Of a stretch of DNA of 10,582 bases, positions 1-7,386 are shown piece after piece. Origin of the DNA: Candidatus Hydrogenedentes bacterium CG07_land_8_20_14_0_80_42_17 (lineage in GTDB: Bacteria > UBA8481); NCBI GenBank assembly GCA_002780065.1, contig PEWQ01000198.1, forward strand, positions 1-10,582, in the 5' to 3' direction. Under the pieces are notes generated by a model. That model was not told the origin of the DNA and searched no databases. It worked only from the letters and a program-made list of their open reading frames with translations. Numbering within the stretch: position 1 is the stretch's first letter; every line of letters starts with the position of its first letter. A program made the position numbers and the translations under genes.

Positions 1-127
1 TTTCATTTTGCAATTATTTCACACGTTCCACGGAAGATAGGCTGGTGACAAGGAAAAAAAGATAAAATAAAAAATCTCCGTGGTTCAAAAATGCGACTTG
101 CACGAGCCCGGTTACTAATTACATTTA
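1..127. other. Downstream flank of gltD with an imperfect inverted repeat
   Basis: No gene is supported here. The stretch follows the gltD stop codon. An imperfect inverted repeat pairs CCACGG (28-33) with CCGTGG (78-83). A further AGAT (35-38) pairs with ATCT (74-77) if A34 is bulged. The loop is about 35 bases and A-rich on the plus strand. Read in the gltD direction it could fold as a long-looped hairpin, but no U-tract follows the outer arm. I therefore do not call it an intrinsic terminator. It could be a degenerate repeat element. Confidence 0.3.
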
Positions 128-1579
128 TCAAAGCGGAACTTGGAGTGATTTTTTTTCGAGTGTTGCTAAATATTTGTTTATCTCATTTGCACAGCGCCTG
201 CCTTCAGAGATTGCCCATACGACTAGAGATTGTCCTCGACGCATGTCTCCGGCAGAGAAGACTCCTTTTATATTTGTCATCATCTTCTCATCAGATTTGA
301 CGTTTCCTCGAGAGTCTAATTCAACTCCAAGATCTTTTATCAAACCGTTAGACTCGGACCCTACAAAACCCATTGCAAGCAGTACTAGGTCGGCTTCCAG
401 TGTAAATTCGGTTCCGGGAACTTCGGACATTGTAAACTTTCCGTTCGAATCTTTTTTCCATTCGCATCGCGCACACTTAATTTTATTTACCGCACCGTTT
501 TCGCCTTCGAATGCCTTTGTGAGAACATTCCAATCTCGAATGCATCCTTCTTCATGCGAAGAAGAAGTTCTTAAAATCGCAGGCCAACGCGGCCAAGGCA
601 TATCAGAGGTTCTTGCCAGCGGCGGTTTCGGCAATATTTCTACCTGAGTGACAGACGCGGCCTTTTGCCGTATTGAAGTGCCTACGCAATCAGAGCCGGT
701 GTCGCCGCCTCCGATTACAATAACTTTTTTCCCTTCTGCTGAAATTGAAATCGTATCGTCTATTATGTCGCCTGCATTGCGTCTGTTCTGCCGGCTCAGA
801 AAATCTATCGCAAAATGTATTCCTCTCAAATTACGATTGGGAATATTTAAATCTCGAGGTATGGTAGAACCTCCAGATAGACAGACAGCATGAAACTCCT
901 TCAACAACCAATCAACAGAGATATCTTTTCCGACATTTGTGTTTGTGCGGAATATGACACCTTCATCTTCCATGAGTTTAATTCGACGATCTAAAATTGC
1001 TTTATCAAGTTTGAAGTCAGGAATTCCGTATCTCAAAAGTCCGCCTATTCTGTCTGCACGCTCAAATAAAGTGACTGTATGTCCGGCTTGATTCAACTGC
1101 GCCGCTGCAGCAAGCCCTGAAGGGCCGGAGCCAACGACAGCAACGCGCCTTCCGGTTCGAAACGGCGGTGGAGAAGGCAGAACCCAGCCTTCTTCGAATG
1201 CTTTGTCGATGATTGCATGTTCGATAAGTTTGATTGATACCGGAGGCTCATTGATTCCCAGGACGCATGAAGTTTCGCATGGCGCGGGACAGACTCGTCC
1301 TGTGATTTCCGGAAAATTATTTGTCTCATGCAGAGCTTCAATTGCACTAATCCATTTCCCGCGATAAACAAAATCATTCCAAACCGGGATCAAGTTTCCG
1401 AGCGGACAGCCGTAGTGGCAGAAGGGAACTCCGCAGTCCATACACCTCGAACCCTGCCGCGATAGATTTTCTTCAGGTAAGGGTATTTCGAACTCGTTCC
1501 AATTCTTTACTCTATCTTTAACAGGAAGTTTTTTCGGTTCTTCTCTGATTTGCTTCATGAATCCTCTCGGGTCTCCCAT
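128..1579 (-). CDS. gltD: Glutamate synthase small (beta) subunit, GltD
   Basis: This is the electron-input subunit of glutamate synthase. It oxidises NAD(P)H at an FAD and passes electrons through Fe-S clusters to GltB, where glutamine plus 2-oxoglutarate yield two glutamates in the cytoplasm. The 483-residue product is full length for the family. The N-terminal ferredoxin-like domain carries two cysteine groups for 4Fe-4S clusters: C46, C49, C54, C58 (CMDCGVPFCHYGC) and C97, C101, C105 (CPAPCETSC). An FAD-binding Rossmann motif GSGPSG lies at 150-155 and an NAD(P)H-binding motif GGGDTG at 290-295. The conserved segment with RTSSSHEEG lies near 337-345, and the C-terminal flavin contact AGDMRRGQSLVVWAI starts near 443. 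The ATG at 1579 has a GAGG ribosome-binding site at 1588-1591, inside the end of gltB, and begins one base after the gltB stop. Tight co-expression is expected. NADPH versus NADH preference cannot be read from the sequence. Confidence 0.97.
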   Translation of the reverse strand: MGDPRGFMKQIREEPKKLPVKDRVKNWNEFEIPLPEENLSRQGSRCMDCGVPFCHYGCPLGNLIPVWNDFVYRGKWISAIEALHETNNFPEITGRVCPAPCETSCVLGINEPPVSIKLIEHAIIDKAFEEGWVLPSPPPFRTGRRVAVVGSGPSGLAAAAQLNQAGHTVTLFERADRIGGLLRYGIPDFKLDKAILDRRIKLMEDEGVIFRTNTNVGKDISVDWLLKEFHAVCLSGGSTIPRDLNIPNRNLRGIHFAIDFLSRQNRRNAGDIIDDTISISAEGKKVIVIGGGDTGSDCVGTSIRQKAASVTQVEILPKPPLARTSDMPWPRWPAILRTSSSHEEGCIRDWNVLTKAFEGENGAVNKIKCARCEWKKDSNGKFTMSEVPGTEFTLEADLVLLAMGFVGSESNGLIKDLGVELDSRGNVKSDEKMMTNIKGVFSAGDMRRGQSLVVWAISEGRRCANEINKYLATLEKKSLQVPL

Positions 1580-1580
1580 G

Positions 1581-4500
1581 CTAATTACCTCGACCTAGAG
1601 ACTTTTGTTTCATCTCATTGAGAACACGTCTGTAATCATGAGGCATTATCTTCTTCAATTTCTTAATCGATTCATCCCACATATCGATAATTCGTTTTGC
1701 AACTGAACTATTTGTGAATTGCAAATGCTTTTCTACCAACTTGCGGACAGTTCGAATATCTTCGTCATCCATCGCTTCAAAATCGACCATCTCTTTGTTG
1801 CAATTTTTTGCAAATGAATTGTTCTCATCAAATACGTACGCAATGCCTCCCGACATACCTGCCGCGAAATTTTTTCCTGTCGAACCGAGCACGACAACGA
1901 CTCCGCCTGTCATGTATTCGCAACCGTGGTCGCCAACACCTTCGACAACTGCATGCGCTCCTGAATTCCGCACGGCGAATCGTTCTCCGGCGAGCCCACG
2001 AATATAACATTCGCCTGAGGTCGCACCATACAGGCAGACATTGCCTATAATAATATTTTCTTCGGGAATATATCCTGCATCTTCAGGCGGCTTTACAATT
2101 ATGATTCCGCCTGAAAGTCCCTTCCCGAGATAATCGTTGGATTCACCTGTTAGCTCCAGCGTAAGCCCTTTTGCCGCCCATGCTCCGAATGACTGTCCTG
2201 CCGAACCTTCGAACTGAAGATGAATAGTGTGATCTGGCAATCCGGAGTTCCCGCAACGCTTGGCAATTTCACCCGATAACATAGCTCCGATTGTCCGGTT
2301 TACATTGCGAATCTTAAATGACGCTTTTACGGGTTTATTGCCGTTGAGTGCGGGCTTGCAAAGTTCGATAAGTTTCAAATCAAGAATATCATCTATCATG
2401 TGATCTTGAGGAGCAATGCATCTAGTCGCAATAGTTTTTGGAACGCGTTGACGGTAGAGCAATGCGGAAAGATCCACGTATTTTGCTTTCCAATGATCGA
2501 TAGCGTCATCTGCTTTCAGATGATCGACTCTGCCAATCATTTCGTTGACTGTTCGAAATCCGAGATCAGCCATAATTCGTCTTAATTCCTCGGCGATGAA
2601 GAAAAAGAAATTTACAACGTGTTCGGGTTTGCCTGCGAATTTTTTGCGAAGCTCAGGATCTTGTGTGGCGACTCCGACAGGACATGTATTCAGATGACAT
2701 TTTCTCATCATGATACAGCCCATCGAGATCAATGGAATCGTCGCAAAACCGAATTCTTCCGCGCCTAGTAATGCCGCTATAGCTACATCTCTTCCTGTAC
2801 ACAGCTTGCCGTCGGTTTGAACAATTATTCGGCCGCGCAAATCGTTTTTGACGAGAACCTGATGGGTCTCGGCAAGCCCGATTTCCCATGGAATTCCTGC
2901 ATGCTTAATCGACGAGATCGGAGAAGCTCCGGTGCCGCCTTCGTATCCGCTAATCAAAACTACATCTGCTTTTGCCTTCGATACTCCCGCCGCTACAGTG
3001 CCTACTCCGTTTTCAGAAACTAATTTGACGCTGATTCTGGCGCGCGGATTTACATTCTTGAGATCAAAAATAAGTTGAGCTAAATCTTCGATAGAGTAGA
3101 TATCGTGATGCGGCGGAGGGGAGATGAGCGCAACTCCAGGAGTAGAATGACGCACTCGAGCGATATCTTCGCTTACCTTGTGACCGGGCAACTGCCCGCC
3201 TTCGCCTGGTTTTGCGCCTTGAGCGATTTTAATCTGAAGTTCGTCTGCATTAATTAAATATTCGGTTGTGACTCCGAATCTGCCTGATGCAACTTGTTTG
3301 ATGGACGATCTCAAAGAATCTCCGTTTTCCAAAAGTTTGAACCGCAAAGGATCTTCTCCGCCTTCACCTGTATTCGATCTTCCGCCAAGCCGGTTCATCG
3401 CGGCGGCAAGAGCTTGATGAGCTTCTTTTGAAATCGAGCCGAATGACATTGCGCCGGTTGCAAAGCGTTTTACGATATCTTTTGCTGGCTCGATTTCATC
3501 GAGCTGAATCGGATTTCGCTTTGTAAATTTCAATAGAGATCTTAATGTAAGATTCTTCTGAGCAGTTTCGTTGACGTAATGCGAATACTCTTCGAACGAC
3601 TCAAATGAGCCTGTTCTGACAGCGTGCTGAAGTTTCGAGATAGTGTCCGGATCGATGAGATGTTTCTCACCATCTCTGCGCCACTGATATTGACCTCCGA
3701 TGTCCAGCCGCGGAGTTGTAGAGAAATCGCGCGGATATGCGCGCTCATGCCTCAGCCGCGCCTCATCTGCGATTACGTCCAGCCCGATGCCTCCGATTCT
3801 TGACGGAGTCTTAGTAAAGAATTCGTCGATTACTTCTTGATTAATTCCAAGCGCTTCAAATATTTGAGCTCCGTGATAGGAAAAAATAGTTGAAATTCCC
3901 ATCTTGGACATTACCTTCAATAGACCTTTATTTATCGCTTTGATATAGTTCTTCTCGGCATTTTCATAATTGATTGATTCAGAGAAGAACTTCGATTCAA
4001 CCATATCTGAGAGCGTATCGAAGACCAGATACGGATTGACTGCGCTTGCGCCGTAACCTATCAAAAGCGCGGTATGGTGCACTTCGCGCGGCTCGCCGCT
4101 CTCGACAATGATTCCGACTTTAGTGCGACTGCCCTCGCGGACAAGATGCTGATGTACTGCTCCGACTGCAAGCAGAGAAGGAATCGGTGCTCGGAATGCA
4201 TCAACCTGACGGTCGGATAGAATGAGAATGGAATATCCTGCTCTGACTGCATCTGAGGCGCGCTGGCATAATTCGTTCAGCGCATGACGCAAACGCACAC
4301 CTCCCTCTTCAGCATGAAAAATTGTCGGAAGAGTTATTGCTCTGAAGTGCTTTATCGAAAAGTGTCGGATTCGTTCGAGCTCGTTGTTTGTAAGAATCGG
4401 GTGTGGGAGTTCGATTTGATGGCACAACCTTGGTTCCTCTTTCAAAAAATTTCCTTCTCCTCCGACGTAAACTGATAAAGACATTACAAGCTTTTCACGT

Positions 4501-6152
4501 ATAGGATCGATTGGAGGATTTGTCACCTGAGCAAAATTCTGTTTGAAATAATTGAAGAGAAGCTGTGGGTGGTCGGAGAGCACCGCAGGAGGAGTATCGG
4601 TTCCCATCGAGCCTACCGGCTCTTCACCTTTTTCAGCTATAGGTCCGAGAATAAATTTCAAGTCTTCAACCGTATATCCGAACAACTGCTGTTTCTCGAG
4701 AAGTGTCGAACGAGAGAGTCTTTGCACCGGAGGCGGCTCGCCTAGATCTTGAAGACTGATCTTGTTCTCTGCGACCCACTGCTTGTATGGTTTTTGTTTT
4801 GAAATTGTCTCTTTCAATTCTTCATCGTTGATAATTCTCTGTTCGACTGTATCGACGAGCAGTATTCGGCCGGGCTGTAGTCTGCCTTTTGAAATAATTT
4901 CGGATTCGGGAATTTCCAGAACTCCGGCTTCGGATGCAAGAACAACAAGACCGCTCTTCGTAATCTTGTAGCGCGCCGGCCTCAACCCGTTTCTGTCAAG
5001 CATCGCGCCTATAGCTCTGCCGTCGCTGAATGCAACGCACGCAGGCCCGTCCCATGGCTCCATCATCGCCGCATGGTATTCGTAAAAACCGCGTCTGTCA
5101 GAATCCATTGACTCGTCATTCTCCCACGCTTCAGGTATCAGCATCATGGCGGCATGAGGAAGAGATCTTCCGGTGAGTAATAGAAATTCCAGAGCGTTGT
5201 CGAGCATTGCCGAGTCACTGCCCATCGGAAGCACAATAGGTGAAATTTTCTTGATGTCTTCTCCGAATAGTTCGCTTTCCAGCATCGATTCTCTTGCGCT
5301 CATCCAATTAATGTTACCCTTCAAGGTATTAATCTCTCCGTTATGGCAGAGATACCTAAACGGATGAGAGAGATCCCATGTTGGGAAAGTGTTGGTGCTG
5401 TACCTTTGATGCACCATTGCAATTGCGCTCGTGAAGTCGGGGTCTGATAGATCGAGAAAATACGGCTTTATCTGCTGAGCAATAAGCATTCCTTTGTAAA
5501 CGACTGTTCGGGTTGAAAATGATGGAATGTAGAAATAGTGGAATGCATTCGGCAACTGCCGTCTTATTTCAGATTGAATTCTTTTTCTGACTACATAGAG
5601 TTTTCGCTCGAACGCGTCTTGACTCATTGAGTCTTGACTCATTGAGTCTTGACTCATTGCAGAGCTCGTAGCCTTTACAAAAACCTGCTTTATTCGTGGC
5701 TCGAGGTCCTGAGCGAATTCACCGATTACTTGAGAATTTGCCGGCACATTTCGCCAACCTAATAGTGTTAGACCTTCTTCTTCAATGACCTCTTCGATAA
5801 TGCCTTCGCAAAAATGTCTGTCAGTTGGAAATTGCGGAAGAAAGAACATTCCGATTCCGTATTGACCTATGGGCGGAAGATCAAATCCATGTTCGCCAGA
5901 AATGCCGTTTGCTTCAGAGCATACCTTTCTGAAAAAATCGTCGGGGATTTGAACCATAATGCCGGCTCCGTCGCCTGTTCTTGGATCGCATCCGCAAGCT
6001 CCGCGATGAGTCAGATTCTCTACGATTTCAATTCCCTTTTCGACAATGTCGTGGGACTTGCGGCCGTACATGTCGACAAGAAATCCGACGCCGCACGAAC
6101 CTTTCGCCGCATTCGGATCGTATAATCCTTCTTTTTTCCAACGACTTTTCAT
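1581..6152 (-). CDS. gltB: Glutamate synthase large (alpha) subunit, GltB
   Basis: This is the catalytic subunit of GOGAT, which hydrolyses glutamine and channels the ammonia to 2-oxoglutarate at an FMN site. Starting at 6152 the protein has 1523 residues, normal for the family. Cys20 (CGVGF) should become the N-terminal nucleophile of the class II glutaminase after removal of a 19-residue propeptide. Further glutaminase motifs are HQRYSTNTFPTW (248-259), HNGEINTLKGN (270-280), GSDSAMLDN (311-319) and DRNGLRPARY (386-395). The FMN/synthase domain spans roughly 880-1260 and includes TGEGGED near 929. The 3Fe-4S ligands are C1146, C1152 and C1157 with the expected C-x5-C-x4-C spacing. The C-terminal GXGXG beta-helix domain spans about 1280-1450. 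I chose ATG 6152 over the upstream in-frame ATG 6170 because GAGAAGG (6158-6164) precedes it by 5 bases, whereas 6170 has no ribosome-binding site. The only oddity is a repeat expansion at residues 166-179. Confidence 0.97.
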   Translation of the reverse strand: MKSRWKKEGLYDPNAAKGSCGVGFLVDMYGRKSHDIVEKGIEIVENLTHRGACGCDPRTGDGAGIMVQIPDDFFRKVCSEANGISGEHGFDLPPIGQYGIGMFFLPQFPTDRHFCEGIIEEVIEEEGLTLLGWRNVPANSQVIGEFAQDLEPRIKQVFVKATSSAMSQDSMSQDSMSQDAFERKLYVVRKRIQSEIRRQLPNAFHYFYIPSFSTRTVVYKGMLIAQQIKPYFLDLSDPDFTSAIAMVHQRYSTNTFPTWDLSHPFRYLCHNGEINTLKGNINWMSARESMLESELFGEDIKKISPIVLPMGSDSAMLDNALEFLLLTGRSLPHAAMMLIPEAWENDESMDSDRRGFYEYHAAMMEPWDGPACVAFSDGRAIGAMLDRNGLRPARYKITKSGLVVLASEAGVLEIPESEIISKGRLQPGRILLVDTVEQRIINDEELKETISKQKPYKQWVAENKISLQDLGEPPPVQRLSRSTLLEKQQLFGYTVEDLKFILGPIAEKGEEPVGSMGTDTPPAVLSDHPQLLFNYFKQNFAQVTNPPIDPIREKLVMSLSVYVGGEGNFLKEEPRLCHQIELPHPILTNNELERIRHFSIKHFRAITLPTIFHAEEGGVRLRHALNELCQRASDAVRAGYSILILSDRQVDAFRAPIPSLLAVGAVHQHLVREGSRTKVGIIVESGEPREVHHTALLIGYGASAVNPYLVFDTLSDMVESKFFSESINYENAEKNYIKAINKGLLKVMSKMGISTIFSYHGAQIFEALGINQEVIDEFFTKTPSRIGGIGLDVIADEARLRHERAYPRDFSTTPRLDIGGQYQWRRDGEKHLIDPDTISKLQHAVRTGSFESFEEYSHYVNETAQKNLTLRSLLKFTKRNPIQLDEIEPAKDIVKRFATGAMSFGSISKEAHQALAAAMNRLGGRSNTGEGGEDPLRFKLLENGDSLRSSIKQVASGRFGVTTEYLINADELQIKIAQGAKPGEGGQLPGHKVSEDIARVRHSTPGVALISPPPHHDIYSIEDLAQLIFDLKNVNPRARISVKLVSENGVGTVAAGVSKAKADVVLISGYEGGTGASPISSIKHAGIPWEIGLAETHQVLVKNDLRGRIIVQTDGKLCTGRDVAIAALLGAEEFGFATIPLISMGCIMMRKCHLNTCPVGVATQDPELRKKFAGKPEHVVNFFFFIAEELRRIMADLGFRTVNEMIGRVDHLKADDAIDHWKAKYVDLSALLYRQRVPKTIATRCIAPQDHMIDDILDLKLIELCKPALNGNKPVKASFKIRNVNRTIGAMLSGEIAKRCGNSGLPDHTIHLQFEGSAGQSFGAWAAKGLTLELTGESNDYLGKGLSGGIIIVKPPEDAGYIPEENIIIGNVCLYGATSGECYIRGLAGERFAVRNSGAHAVVEGVGDHGCEYMTGGVVVVLGSTGKNFAAGMSGGIAYVFDENNSFAKNCNKEMVDFEAMDDEDIRTVRKLVEKHLQFTNSSVAKRIIDMWDESIKKLKKIMPHDYRRVLNEMKQKSLGRGN
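5616..5659 (-). repeat. 15-bp in-frame tandem repeat inside gltB (MSQDS x ~3)
   Basis: A 15-base unit, gtcttgactcattga on the plus strand, occurs 2.9 times with no mismatch: 5616-5630, 5631-5645 and 5646-5659. It encodes MSQDS-MSQDS-MSQD at GltB residues 166-179. This falls between the conserved EPRIKQVFV and DAFERKLYVVRK segments of the glutaminase domain. As I recall the family, these segments are usually separated by fewer residues, so one unit would be about the normal length. Because the unit is a multiple of three, copy-number change would not break the frame. Confidence 0.9.
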
Positions 6153-6157
6153 TTCAA

Positions 6158-6164
6158 CCTTCTC
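6158..6164 (-). promoter_or_regulatory. gltB ribosome-binding site deciding start 6152
   Basis: On the minus strand GAGAAGG is followed by TTGAA and then ATG at 6152. The spacing is good for a Shine-Dalgarno site. It lies inside the open frame that could extend to ATG 6170, which has no such site, so it favours the shorter GltB start. Confidence 0.7.
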
Positions 6165-6172
6165 TTGCATTT

Positions 6173-6190
6173 ATTATGGGCTTACATAAT
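6173..6190. promoter_or_regulatory. Dyad ATTATG-N6-CATAAT in the gltB leader
   Basis: A perfect 6-base inverted repeat, ATTATG (6173-6178) and CATAAT (6185-6190), is separated by six bases. It lies between the proposed gltB -10 element and the gltB start, so a protein bound here could block gltB transcription. Such short A+T-rich dyads also arise by chance. No known regulator's site is recognised. Confidence 0.3.
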
Positions 6191-6200
6191 CAAGGACAAA

Positions 6201-6228
6201 ATTGTATCGATTTCGTACTGCTTTGCAA
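6201..6228 (-). promoter_or_regulatory. Candidate gltB promoter (sigma-70-like)
   Basis: On the minus strand, TTGCAA (6223-6228) is followed by a 16-base spacer and TACAAT (6201-6206). These match TTGACA in four positions and TATAAT in five. Transcription would start near 6194, giving a leader of about 42 bases to ATG 6152. The -35 hexamer lies inside the left copy of the 58-bp repeat. The call rests on consensus matching only. Confidence 0.45.
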
Positions 6229-6230
6229 TG

Positions 6231-6254
6231 AATTATGAAAATAATTATGAAATA
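6231..6254 (+). repeat. Tandem 12-bp motif AATTATGAAAAT / AATTATGAAATA
   Basis: Two adjacent 12-base units share their first ten bases, AATTATGAAA. The same pair occurs at 7344-7367 in the right copy. The units overlap or lie just upstream of the -35 region of the rhuM promoter candidate, a usual place for a repressor or activator site. One turn of helix (about 12 bases) separates equivalent bases. The bound protein is unknown; RhuM itself is one candidate by inference only. Confidence 0.5.
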
Positions 6255-6273
6255 CGCGGCCTTATGGTATGAT
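6245..6273 (+). promoter_or_regulatory. Candidate rhuM promoter with extended -10
   Basis: TTATGA (6245-6250), a 17-base spacer and TATGAT (6268-6273) form a sigma-70-like promoter. The -35 match is weak. It is offset by TG at 6265-6266, one base before the -10, which makes an extended -10 element. Transcription would begin near 6280, just ahead of the GGAAGGAG site of rhuM. It lies wholly inside the left repeat. Confidence 0.55.
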
Positions 6274-6282
6274 TTATTTAGT

Positions 6283-6290
6283 GGAAGGAG
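6283..6290 (+). promoter_or_regulatory. rhuM ribosome-binding site deciding start GTG 6298
   Basis: GGAAGGAG is followed by a seven-base spacer and GTG at 6298. The in-frame ATG codons further upstream (6235 and 6247) lie within the promoter-like repeat and have no such site. This places the true start outside the repeat. Confidence 0.8.
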
Positions 6291-6297
6291 AAACAAA

Positions 6298-7314
6298 GTG
6301 AGCGGCGACAAAAAAAATATAATCATTTACAACACGGTTGACGGCAAAGCCTCTGTTTCTTTATATGCCAAAGACGGCATGGTTTGGATGAACCAGAATC
6401 AGATCGCCGAACTTTTTGCCACCTCGGTTCCGAATATCAGCATGCACGTCTCTGATATACTGAAAGAAGGGGAATTGGAGCTAAATTCAGTTGTTAAGGA
6501 TTACTTAACTACTGCCGCTGACGGCAAACAATACAACGTCACTTATTATGCGCTGGGCATGATCCTGGCGCTCGGTTTTCGGGTGCGGAGCAAGCGGGGA
6601 ACCCAGTTTCGTATCTGGGCCAATCGCAACCTGAAGGAATACATGGTCAAAGGCTTTGTGATGGATGATGAGCGGTTAAAAAATCCCGACGGCCGCCCCG
6701 ACTATTTTGACGAACTGCTGGAACGCATTCGGGATATCAGGGCTTCCGAGAAGCGCTTTTACCAGAAAGTCCGAGACCTTTTTGCTCTCACCAGCGATTA
6801 TGATCCAACAGACAAAGCCACGCAGATGTTTTTTGCCGAAACACAAAACAAACTGCTCCATGCCGTCACCGGCAAAACAGCTGCAGAAATAATCCTTTCA
6901 CGCGCGGATGCGTCAAAGAAAAATATGGCGCTTACCTCGTGGAAGGGATCTATAGTTCGCAAACAGGATATTTTTATCGCCAAGAATTATCTCAGTGAAG
7001 ATGAGATAGATACCTTAAACCGACTGGTCGTCATCTTTCTTGAAACAGCCGAACTACGCGCCAAAAAACGTATGGACTTCACTATGTCATTTTGGAAAGA
7101 AAATGTGGACCGTATTTTGGAATTTAACGATAAAATGGTTCTCACTGGTAAAGGCTCGATCTCCAATGCTGAAATGGAACGAAAAGTCAGAGAAATTTAT
7201 TCCGAATTTGATTACAGGAGAAAAGCCTATGAAGCGGATTTGGCGGACAAACAGGATCTTCAGGAAATCGAGGATATCATAAAAAAGCAGAATAAAAGTC
7301 TGCCAAAAACGTAA
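6298..7314 (+). CDS. rhuM: RhuM family protein (virulence_RhuM)
   Basis: This is a complete 338-residue member of the RhuM family, named after a gene in Salmonella pathogenicity island 3. Members are widespread on mobile DNA and beside type I restriction-modification loci, and their biochemical role is unsettled. Residues about 27-60 (MVWMNQNQIAELFATSVPNI onward) look like a helix-turn-helix DNA-binding segment. The family hallmark RSKRGTQFRIWANRNLKEYM lies near 97-116, followed by GFVMDDERLKNPDGR. Further conserved blocks are SEKRFYQKVRDLFALTSDYD (150-169), FFAETQNKLLHAVTGKTAAE (178-197) and TSWKGSIVRKQDIFIAKNYL (213-232). The C-terminus (about 300-335) is charged and probably coiled. No signal peptide or membrane segment is seen, so it should be cytoplasmic. 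GTG 6298 is chosen for its strong ribosome-binding site; the open frame runs back to 6235, but that part is promoter-like repeat. The gene sits alone between 58-bp direct repeats, with no restriction genes in the window. Transfer is likely; DNA-binding is inferred. Confidence 0.92.
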   Translation: MSGDKKNIIIYNTVDGKASVSLYAKDGMVWMNQNQIAELFATSVPNISMHVSDILKEGELELNSVVKDYLTTAADGKQYNVTYYALGMILALGFRVRSKRGTQFRIWANRNLKEYMVKGFVMDDERLKNPDGRPDYFDELLERIRDIRASEKRFYQKVRDLFALTSDYDPTDKATQMFFAETQNKLLHAVTGKTAAEIILSRADASKKNMALTSWKGSIVRKQDIFIAKNYLSEDEIDTLNRLVVIFLETAELRAKKRMDFTMSFWKENVDRILEFNDKMVLTGKGSISNAEMERKVREIYSEFDYRRKAYEADLADKQDLQEIEDIIKKQNKSLPKT

Positions 7315-7343
7315 GAAAACGAATTGGTATATGCTTTGCAATG

Positions 7344-7367
7344 AATTATGAAAATAATTATGAAATA
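7344..7367 (+). repeat. Tandem 12-bp motif, second occurrence
   Basis: This is the same pair of 12-base units as at 6231-6254, here upstream of the kinase gene. If the motif is an operator, rhuM and the kinase operon would share a regulator. Confidence 0.5.
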
Positions 7368-7386
7368 CGCGGCCTTATGGTATGAT
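7358..7386 (+). promoter_or_regulatory. Candidate promoter of the kinase-FecR operon
   Basis: It has the same elements as the rhuM promoter candidate: TTATGA (7358-7363), a 17-base spacer, and TATGAT (7381-7386) with an extended TG. Transcription would start near 7393, leaving a leader of about 17 bases before ATG 7410. Confidence 0.5.

Larger units (their letters stand above)
6219..6276 (+). repeat. 58-bp direct repeat, left copy
   Basis: This copy is identical base for base to 7332-7389. It begins TGCTTTGCAATG and ends GGTATGATTTA, and the flanking bases on both sides differ between copies. It holds the -35 of the proposed gltB promoter on the minus strand, a tandem 12-bp motif, and an extended -10 promoter pointing at rhuM. 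Confidence 0.97.

Noticed and set aside
28-83. Intrinsic terminator of gltBD
   Set aside because: The arms are short and separated by about 35-40 bases, and no U-tract follows the distal arm in the direction of transcription.
174-647. Plus-strand frames opposite gltD and gltB (for example 174-647, 648-893, 5814-6125)
   Set aside because: They lie wholly opposite well-conserved genes, show no family motifs, and have compositions expected of antisense shadows.
6153-6170. GltB start at ATG 6170
   Set aside because: No Shine-Dalgarno sequence precedes it, whereas GAGAAGG precedes ATG 6152, and the shorter form already includes the propeptide before Cys20.
6228-6272. Short frame encoding MNYENNYEIRGLMV within the 58-bp repeat (also at 7341-7385)
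   Set aside because: It has no ribosome-binding site and overlaps the promoter elements; the apparent repetition of NYE simply reflects the tandem 12-base motif.
6235-6297. N-terminal extension of RhuM from ATG 6235
   Set aside because: The 21 extra residues are encoded by the 58-bp promoter-like repeat plus a short leader, there is no ribosome-binding site before 6235, and GGAAGGAG precedes GTG 6298 at ideal distance.
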